Assembly: GCA_022865555.1 (NCBI GenBank)
Contig: JALHTD010000366.1
Coordinates: 1-9,767 of the forward strand
Origin: Thermoanaerobaculaceae bacterium
GTDB taxonomy: Bacteria > Acidobacteriota > Thermoanaerobaculia > Thermoanaerobaculales > Thermoanaerobaculaceae
DNA: 9,767 nt
Reading direction: 5' to 3'
The notes beneath the pieces were generated by a model that was not told where the DNA came from, did no database searches, and was given only the letters and a program-made list of their open reading frames with translations. Position numbers and translations under genes: made by a program. How positions within the stretch are numbered: position 1 is the stretch's first letter; each line of letters begins with the position of its first letter. This document shows, one piece after another, positions 4,867-9,767 of the stretch.

Positions 4867-6279
4867 GTGCGCGGTGGAATCCGGCTCGGGCTCGGTCACC
4901 TTGTGGCCTTCGTCGCGGTCGCGCTCGTGCTCAACGCGCAGTTCACCTGGTGGGTGTACTACTCGCTGCGGGACAACCGGGAGCGGCTGGACCTGCAGCG
5001 GGCCCTCTTGGCCACCCGTGTCGAGGGCGCGGCCCTGCGCCTGACGGTCAGATTGGAGGACGCCGAGCGTCGTGTGGCGGAGCTGCCCCCTGGGGTGATC
5101 CCCTCGCCCTCGCCGCCGTTCGTGGAGGTGCGGGTGGTTGACGCGGTGGCGCTCGGCCAACCCGGGGAAGGGGCGGGAGCCGTCACCACGGTGGGCTGGG
5201 TGACCGAAGGGGGCCGGCCGGCGTTCGCGCGCCCGCTCGGGCGCGGGCGGATCGCGCTTGCTTTCCTGGACCCACAGGCTCCCTACCGTTGGCTCGCGGG
5301 GATCGACCCGGCCCTGCAGCTGGTGGAACGCGATGCGACTTTGGCCGGGCGCCCGCAGGCCCCACTGGGGCCGCCGTTCGACCGCCTGGTGGTGACGCCG
5401 GATTTCCACCGCTGGCAGGACCTCGTGGACCGGTACCGCCAGCGGGTCGTCGGCGTGCTGGCGGAGGGAGCCTTTTTCCTGGCCGCCATCGTCACGGCCG
5501 TGGTCCTGCTCTGGCGCGTGCTGCGCCGCGAGAGCGCGCTTGAGCGGCAGCACCAGAACTTCGTCTCGGCCGTCACCCATGAGCTCAAGACCCCGATCGC
5601 CGGTATCAGGCTCGCTCTGGAAACCGTGCTCTCCGGGCGTGCGGACGGTGAGGGCAGGACGCGCTTCCTGGGCAACGCCCTGGCGGACTCGGAGCGGCTC
5701 GGCGACCTCGTCGAGAAGGTCCTGGAGGTGACGCGCTACACGGGCGGAGCCCACCGCCTGAGGATGGGCCTCGGGGACTTCTCCCAGTTGACCCAGGACG
5801 AGGTGTTGGTCGCAGAGCGGAGGGTCTCGGCTCGTGGCGGAGTACTGAAGGCCGACATCGCCCCCGGAATCCAGGCTACCTTCGACCCCGAAGCGATGGC
5901 GATCGTGATCTCAAACCTGATCGAGAACGCGCTCAAGTACGCAAAGGGAGGCACCCCTAGCGTTTGGGTGCGGCTGCGCCTGGAGCGGGGCGAGGCGGTG
6001 CTGGAGGTGAGCGACAACGGCGTGGGGATCGCGCCCTCCGACCTCGAGGCCATTTTCAAGCCGTTCTACCGGGCCAGCGACGAGGTGACGCGCCGGACGC
6101 CCGGGACGGGGATCGGCCTGTTCGTCGCCCGCGAGATCGTGAACGCCCACGGCGGCAGGCTCACTGCCGCCAGCCCAGGCCCGGGGAGGGGCTCGACGTT
6201 CCGCCTCTTGCTGCCGGGCGCCGAGGTACTACCCGAGGACGAGTTTTCCGAGTACATTGGCGACCACGGAACGAGGTGA
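4867..6279 (+). CDS. Membrane sensor histidine kinase
   Basis: This 470-residue inner-membrane kinase senses a signal, autophosphorylates on His and passes the phosphate to the next-door regulator. Transmembrane helix 1 is at about residues 10-33, an extracytoplasmic region spans about 34-193, and transmembrane helix 2 is at about 194-218. The dimerisation/HisKA domain has the H-box VTHELKTPI with His 238. The ATPase domain has the N-box NLIENALKYA (Asn 350 and 354), the G1 box DNGVGI (Asp 383), the F-box FKPFYRASD, and the G2 box GTGIGL at 413-418. All catalytic residues are present. I see no HAMP domain; helix 2 leads almost directly into HisKA through a short linker. The extracytoplasmic part resembles no sensor fold I can name. 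The start is a GTG chosen because it places the first helix at the N-terminus and follows a -10 box; there is no ribosome site. Confidence 0.93.
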   Translation: MRGGIRLGLGHLVAFVAVALVLNAQFTWWVYYSLRDNRERLDLQRALLATRVEGAALRLTVRLEDAERRVAELPPGVIPSPSPPFVEVRVVDAVALGQPGEGAGAVTTVGWVTEGGRPAFARPLGRGRIALAFLDPQAPYRWLAGIDPALQLVERDATLAGRPQAPLGPPFDRLVVTPDFHRWQDLVDRYRQRVVGVLAEGAFFLAAIVTAVVLLWRVLRRESALERQHQNFVSAVTHELKTPIAGIRLALETVLSGRADGEGRTRFLGNALADSERLGDLVEKVLEVTRYTGGAHRLRMGLGDFSQLTQDEVLVAERRVSARGGVLKADIAPGIQATFDPEAMAIVISNLIENALKYAKGGTPSVWVRLRLERGEAVLEVSDNGVGIAPSDLEAIFKPFYRASDEVTRRTPGTGIGLFVAREIVNAHGGRLTAASPGPGRGSTFRLLLPGAEVLPEDEFSEYIGDHGTR

Positions 6280-6282
6280 ACC

Positions 6283-6993
6283 ATGGTGAGTCGCGTCCTG
6301 ATCGTGGAGGATGAACTGCATCTGGCGGAGGCTTTGGCGCACAACCTCAAATTCGAGGGGTACGAGACAACGGTCGTCGGTGAGGGCGAGGCCGCGCTCG
6401 AGCGCTTTGCTGCCGAGGACTTCGATCTCGTGGTGCTCGACGTCATGCTCCCGGGCATCTCGGGTTTCGAAGTGTGCGAGCGCCTGCGGGAGGCGGGCAA
6501 CCGGGTGCCGGTGCTGTTCCTGACCGCCCGCAACACCGACGCCGACCGCATCGCGGGCCTGCGGCACGGCGGCGACGACTACATGACCAAGCCGTTCCTG
6601 CTCGAGGAGCTGGTGCTGCGGATCCACGGCATCCTGCGGCGGCAGGAGTGGTACCAGACGCCGGTCGCGGACCGCGGGATCTTCCACTTCGGCGACAACG
6701 AGGTCAACTTCCGCACCTTCAAGGCCCGCGGGCCGCGCGGCGAGGTCGAGCTCACCGAGAAGGAGTGCATGCTGATGAAGCTCCTAGTTGAGCGGCAGGG
6801 GCAGGTGATCTCCCGCGAGCTCATCCTGGAGCGCGTGTGGGGGTACAAGTACGGCTCCTCCTCACGGACCATCGACAACTTCATCGTCCGCCTGCGGCGC
6901 TACTTCGAGCCCGATGCCCGCCGCCCGAAGTACATCCACTCCGTCCGCGGCGTCGGCTATCGGTTCACCCCGGAGGCAGAATCCCACGCTTGA
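6283..6993 (+). CDS. PhoB/OmpR-family response regulator
   Basis: This 236-residue DNA-binding regulator is the likely partner of the kinase just upstream. The receiver domain (about 1-120) has the acidic pair at Glu9-Asp10, the phosphorylation site Asp 53 in VVLDVMLPG, Thr 81 and Lys 103 (MTKPF). The winged-helix effector (about 135-232) shows the typical ELTEKECMLMKLLVE, then RELILERVWGYKY, then the recognition helix SRTIDNFIVRLRRYFEP and the wing IHSVRGVGYRF. The start is firm: ATG 3 bp after the kinase stop, with GAGGTGA 6-7 bases before it inside the end of the kinase gene, so the two are co-transcribed and probably coupled. DNA targets are unknown; the PhoB-like effector alone does not show that phosphate is the signal. 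Confidence 0.95.
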   Translation: MVSRVLIVEDELHLAEALAHNLKFEGYETTVVGEGEAALERFAAEDFDLVVLDVMLPGISGFEVCERLREAGNRVPVLFLTARNTDADRIAGLRHGGDDYMTKPFLLEELVLRIHGILRRQEWYQTPVADRGIFHFGDNEVNFRTFKARGPRGEVELTEKECMLMKLLVERQGQVISRELILERVWGYKYGSSSRTIDNFIVRLRRYFEPDARRPKYIHSVRGVGYRFTPEAESHA

Positions 6994-7018
6994 CGGGAGT
7001 CCGCCGGGGACTTACCTT
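6990..7018 (+). promoter_or_regulatory. Candidate recA promoter
   Basis: TTGACG (6990-6995, overlapping the regulator's TGA) and TACCTT (7013-7018) are 17 bp apart. The first hexamer is 5/6 to consensus, the second only 3/6. Transcription from it would leave a leader of about 50 bases before recA. In the stretch 6994-7076 I see neither GAAC-N4-GTTC nor CTGT-N8-ACAG, the two best-known LexA operator types. Confidence 0.4.
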
Positions 7019-7076
7019 GAGGGTGCGGCCGTCGGGCCGTCCCGTCCACGCCGGGCCCCACGAGAAAGGTGTCATC

Positions 7077-8105
7077 ATGACTGAATACAACCAAGAGAAG
7101 CTCAAGGCCCTGGAGACTGCCGTGGCGCAGATCGAGCGCCAGTTCGGCAAAGGCTCCATCATGAGGCTGGGCGCCCAGGAGGCGGTGAACGTCCACGTCA
7201 TTCCGACGGGGTCCATCGGCCTGGACGCGGCGCTGGGTGTGGGCGGGATTCCGCGCGGCAGGGTCAGCGAGATCTACGGCCCGGAGTCCTCGGGCAAGAC
7301 CACCCTGGCCCTCCACGTCATTGCGCAGGCGCAGAAGAGCGGTGGCCTCGCCGCGTTCATCGACGCTGAGCACGCCCTCGACCCCGAGTACTGCGCCAAG
7401 CTGGGGGTGGACGTCGACAACCTGCTGGTGGCCCAGCCCGACAACGGCGAGCAGGCGCTCGAGATCGCAGAAACACTGATCCGCTCGGGCTCCGTGGACG
7501 TGATCGTGGTGGACTCGGTGGCCGCGCTCGTGCCGCGTGCCGAGCTCGAGGGCGAGATGGGCGACGCCTCGGTGGGGCTGCAGGCGCGGCTGATGTCCCA
7601 GGCGATGCGCAAGCTCACCGGCATCGTCTCCAAGTCCAAGACCACCGTGATCTTCATCAACCAGATCCGCGAGAAGATCGGGGTGATGTTCGGCAACCCC
7701 GAAACCACGACCGGCGGCCGCGCGCTCAAGTTCTACGCCTCGATCCGCCTGGACATCCGCCGCATCGGGGCGATCAAGTCGGGCGAGGATTCGGTGGGTA
7801 ACCGGACCAAGGTCAAGGTGGTGAAGAACAAGGTCGCCGCGCCGTTCAAGGTGGCGGAGTTCGACCTCATGTACGGCGAGGGCATCTCCAAGTCTGGCGA
7901 GCTGCTCGACCTGGGCCTGGAGCACCGGCTGCTCACCAAGTCCGGGACGTGGCTCTCGTACGGCGACACCCGCCTCGGTCAGGGGCGGGAAAACGCACGG
8001 ACGTTCCTCAAGGACCACCCGGAGGTCATGATCGAGCTCGAGGAGAAGCTGCGCGCCATACTCCCGACCCTCGCCCGGCCGGCCTCGGCCGTCGAAGAGT
8101 CGTAA
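7077..8105 (+). CDS. recA: Recombinase RecA
   Basis: RecA forms ATP-dependent filaments on single-stranded DNA, drives strand exchange in homologous recombination and, where LexA is present, triggers the SOS response. The 342 residues are collinear with the family: Walker A GPESSGKT at 68-75 (Lys 74), Walker B VIVVDS with Asp 146, loop L1 around PRAELEGEMGD, and loop L2 NQIREKIGVMFGNPETTTGG at 195-214. The C-terminal tail is short and only mildly acidic. The ATG is preceded by AAAGGTG at good spacing; the open frame runs further upstream to 6837 but that part overlaps the regulator and is not RecA-like. No intein or frameshift is present, and no recX follows in this window. Confidence 0.98.
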   Translation: MTEYNQEKLKALETAVAQIERQFGKGSIMRLGAQEAVNVHVIPTGSIGLDAALGVGGIPRGRVSEIYGPESSGKTTLALHVIAQAQKSGGLAAFIDAEHALDPEYCAKLGVDVDNLLVAQPDNGEQALEIAETLIRSGSVDVIVVDSVAALVPRAELEGEMGDASVGLQARLMSQAMRKLTGIVSKSKTTVIFINQIREKIGVMFGNPETTTGGRALKFYASIRLDIRRIGAIKSGEDSVGNRTKVKVVKNKVAAPFKVAEFDLMYGEGISKSGELLDLGLEHRLLTKSGTWLSYGDTRLGQGRENARTFLKDHPEVMIELEEKLRAILPTLARPASAVEES

Positions 8106-8206
8106 TGGCAGGGCACGGGGTAGAGGAGAACGCTGCCTGAGGTCCGTCGCCCGGTCCCTGGCCCCTGTGGCCTGACCGCTGCGCTGCACGCGGAGCGCGC
8201 GGCGCG

Positions 8207-9205
8207 ATGAGGGCGTGGGTCGCGCCGCGCTACGGGCCGCCCGAAGTCCTGCGCCTCGTCGACCTCCCGGACCCGGTCCCGGGTCCCGGGGAGGCGCTCG
8301 TCCGCGTGCGCGCGATCGGCCTCAACTTCGCCGACTGCGCGGCGCGCCTCGGCGTCTACCCGCGGGTCCCGAAGCCGCCCTTCGTGCCGGGCATGGAGAT
8401 CAGCGGCGAGGTCGTGGCGCTGGGCGAAGGGGCCTCGGGGCCGCCGCCGGGCACCCGGGTCGCCGCGGTGCCGATATTCGGCGGCCACGCCGAGCTGGTG
8501 AAGGCGCGGGCGCGCTCGCTGCGCCCGCTGCCGCCGAGCATGGACTTCGTCACCGGGGCCTCCCTGGCGGTCACCGGCCTCACCGCCGACCACGCGCTGT
8601 TCACGGTGGGACGGGTGCGCGCCGGGGAGCGTGTGGCCATCACCGCCGCGGCCGGCGGGGTCGGCACCATCGCGGTGCAGATGGCGGTGAACGCGGGCGC
8701 GCGGGTGCTCGCCGTTGCCTCCACGTCGGACATGCGCGAGCTGGCGCTCTTCCTGGGTGCCCACGAGGCGGCCGGGTACGAGGGCTACCGCGAGGCGCTG
8801 TCGGGCGGTGTGGACGTCGTGCTGGACGCCGTGGGCGGCGCGCTCTTTCGCACTGGCTGGAAGGCGCTCAAGCCCGACGGGCGCTACGTCCTCTACGGCT
8901 TCGCGGCCGCGCTCGGAGCGAAGCGTGTGCGCTACCTGCACGCTGCGCTCGAGCTTCTGCGCATGGGTTTGGTGTTCCCCTCCACCCTCGTCCGACCCAG
9001 CCGCACCCTCGCGGGCTTCAACCTCTCGTTGGTGCCCCACCTTGCCTCCGAGCTCCAGTCCCGCTTTGCACGCCTCGAAGGCATGCTGGCCGAAGGAACT
9101 CTCAAGGCCGTGGTGGGCGCGGTTCTCCCCTTCGAGGAGCTGCCGAAGGCCCACGCGCTGCTCCAGGGGCGCGGCTCCACCGGCAAGGTGGTGGTCACAC
9201 TCTGA
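8207..9205 (+). CDS. Zinc-free MDR oxidoreductase (quinone oxidoreductase / VAT-1 type)
   Basis: This 332-residue medium-chain dehydrogenase/reductase probably reduces quinones or activated enones with NADPH in the cytosol. The N-terminal GroES-like domain spans about 1-120, with GLNFADCAARLGVYP, typical of quinone oxidoreductases, and FVPGMEISGEVVALGEG. The Rossmann nucleotide loop AAAGGVGTIAVQMA is at 147-160. The catalytic-zinc Cys/His ligands and the structural-zinc Cys cluster of alcohol dehydrogenases are absent. The C-terminal motif GSTGKVVVTL is usual for the family. The substrate cannot be deduced. The ATG at 8207 fits the family N-terminus (MRAWVAPRYGPPEVL), but its ribosome site is poor (GGAG about 11 bases away). 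It lies 101 bp after recA, and no strong promoter is visible between them. Confidence 0.92.
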   Translation: MRAWVAPRYGPPEVLRLVDLPDPVPGPGEALVRVRAIGLNFADCAARLGVYPRVPKPPFVPGMEISGEVVALGEGASGPPPGTRVAAVPIFGGHAELVKARARSLRPLPPSMDFVTGASLAVTGLTADHALFTVGRVRAGERVAITAAAGGVGTIAVQMAVNAGARVLAVASTSDMRELALFLGAHEAAGYEGYREALSGGVDVVLDAVGGALFRTGWKALKPDGRYVLYGFAAALGAKRVRYLHAALELLRMGLVFPSTLVRPSRTLAGFNLSLVPHLASELQSRFARLEGMLAEGTLKAVVGAVLPFEELPKAHALLQGRGSTGKVVVTL

Positions 9206-9221
9206 GGGGCTGCGCCCCCTC
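9204..9221 (+). terminator. Weak hairpin at the end of the oxidoreductase gene
   Basis: GAGGGG (9204-9209) can pair with CCCCTC (9216-9221) across a 6-base loop, starting within the stop codon. No T-run follows, so it is not a canonical intrinsic terminator; it could act as an mRNA 3' stabiliser or have no role. Confidence 0.3.
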
Positions 9222-9323
9222 GCCCCACCTTGTTGCACTGTCTTTGTCACTGCGTTACGGCTTCTGTTTTGCCAGGCGGGTGCCCGGATTCCCTTTTGCC
9301 CCACGGGCTCGGAGCAGTCGCTC

Positions 9324-9346
9324 GGCGTGGGCATTGAGCCCACGCC
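9324..9346. repeat. Perfect inverted repeat in the convergent gap
   Basis: GGCGTGGGC (9324-9332) and GCCCACGCC (9338-9346) are perfect complements across a 5-base loop. The repeat lies between the 3' ends of two convergent genes, so it could stop or protect transcripts from both sides, though neither side has a T-run. A smaller pair, GACCG and CGGTC (9382-9396, 5-base loop), overlaps the stop of the minus-strand gene. The rest of 9206-9394 shows no gene and no tRNA; about 9230-9300 is lower in GC than its surroundings. Confidence 0.65.
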
Positions 9347-9394
9347 TCCGACCCGCCAGCGCGTGCGACCGAGCAGGCGCAGACCGGCGAGCGG

Positions 9395-9766
9395 TCACGC
9401 AGCCTCAGCTTGATGCGACGGTGCGAGGCGCCACACGTTGTCGTGCGCCATCACAAACCAGGTGGACGCCGCGTAGACCAGCAGGTTCCCCGGGAACTCG
9501 CGCTGCACCGCGTGCGCCACGATGGCGATGGCGAACGTCGCGAGCATGACTGCGCCCCCAACCCGGGTGCACTTCGGGAGCAGGAAAAGCACCGCACCGA
9601 GGGCCTCGACCGTTCCTAGCAGCACGATGTGCCAGTTCGTGCCACCTGAAAAGCCGGGGTGCAGGGCAGCCAGGGCTGACCGAGCACTCGCAACGAACAC
9701 CACCACCCCGAGCGTGAGATGCAGCACAACAAACGGCCACCGCAACCGATCAACTGGCAACGCCAC
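9395..9766 (-). CDS. DoxX-like small integral membrane protein (start at or beyond right edge)
   Basis: At least 123 residues are predicted to form four membrane helices: about 11-34 (FVVLHLTLGVVVFVASARSA), 46-64 (IVLLGTVEALGAVLFLLP), 69-88 (GGAVMLATFAIAIVAHAV) and 94-108 (NLLVYAASTWFVMA). The pattern of a Glu in helix 2 followed by a Pro-x-Cys-Thr-Arg turn and Gly-rich helix 3 resembles DoxX/DoxD-type proteins, which are linked to redox functions in some bacteria, but similarity is loose. A GTG sits at the very edge (9766) and could be the start; the true start may lie outside the window. It converges on the quinone oxidoreductase gene. The family call is tentative, the membrane nature clear. 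Confidence 0.7.
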   Translation of the reverse strand: MALPVDRLRWPFVVLHLTLGVVVFVASARSALAALHPGFSGGTNWHIVLLGTVEALGAVLFLLPKCTRVGGAVMLATFAIAIVAHAVQREFPGNLLVYAASTWFVMAHDNVWRLAPSHQAEAA

Positions 9767-9767
9767 C

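Noticed and set aside
1800..5044. Very long plus-strand open frames opposite the cNMP protein and amidohydrolase
   Set aside because: The minus-strand genes have complete catalytic and binding motifs. The plus-strand products are low-complexity and span promoter and repeat sequence.
7026..7042. CGGCC/GGCCG inverted repeat in the recA leader as an operator
   Set aside because: The arms are only 5 bp of pure G/C, expected by chance at this GC content.
6837..7076. 80-residue N-terminal extension of RecA
   Set aside because: It overlaps the regulator's DNA-binding domain and is Arg/Pro-rich. RecA homology begins at MTEYNQEKLKALE after a clear ribosome site.
6957..9343. Long minus-strand open frames opposite recA and the oxidoreductase
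   Set aside because: The plus-strand RecA and MDR proteins are unambiguous. The antisense products are compositionally biased and motif-free.
9324..9346. T-arm of a tRNA
   Set aside because: The loop on either strand does not match the TTCRANY T-loop, and no acceptor, D or anticodon arms could be placed around it.

Overview
The window is GC-rich bacterial chromosome, densely coded on both strands, with short gaps and many overlapping starts and stops. RecA, a PhoB-type two-component pair and AcpS point to ordinary core-genome context. I see no phage, transposase, CRISPR, rRNA or tRNA signal. The proteins do not fix the taxon. Acidobacteriota or a deltaproteobacterial-type lineage would fit the GC content and gene styles, but that is a weak inference.

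Minus strand, 4674 down to 1. A leftward gene cluster starts at a TTGACA promoter. In order of transcription it holds an amidohydrolase of the MTA/SAH/5'-deoxyadenosine deaminase type, a TPR plus cyclic-nucleotide-binding protein, an acyl-AMP (ANL) ligase interrupted by one in-frame TAG, a small two-helix membrane protein, and holo-ACP synthase (acpS). Three of the four junctions overlap (TGATG, ATGCCTGA and GTGA), so translation is probably coupled. The ligase and AcpS both deal with activated acyl chemistry and carrier proteins. The cNMP-binding protein could add a regulatory input, and the deaminase handles adenosine-type nucleosides. A 128-bp gap then precedes the N-terminus of a response regulator that runs off the left edge.

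Plus strand, 4867 to 9205. A divergent sensor kinase and a PhoB/OmpR response regulator lie 3 bp apart and form a two-component operon. recA follows with its own candidate promoter at the end of the regulator gene. After it comes a zinc-free MDR quinone oxidoreductase of the QOR/VAT-1 type. At the right edge a DoxX-like membrane protein converges from the minus strand. The 189-bp convergent gap contains a perfect 9-bp-arm hairpin.

The features that stand out are the amber-interrupted but otherwise intact ligase, a degenerate 8-bp tandem repeat (consensus AGGCTTGA) scattered through the non-coding gaps, and divergent promoters placed so close to the start codons that both transcripts look leaderless.
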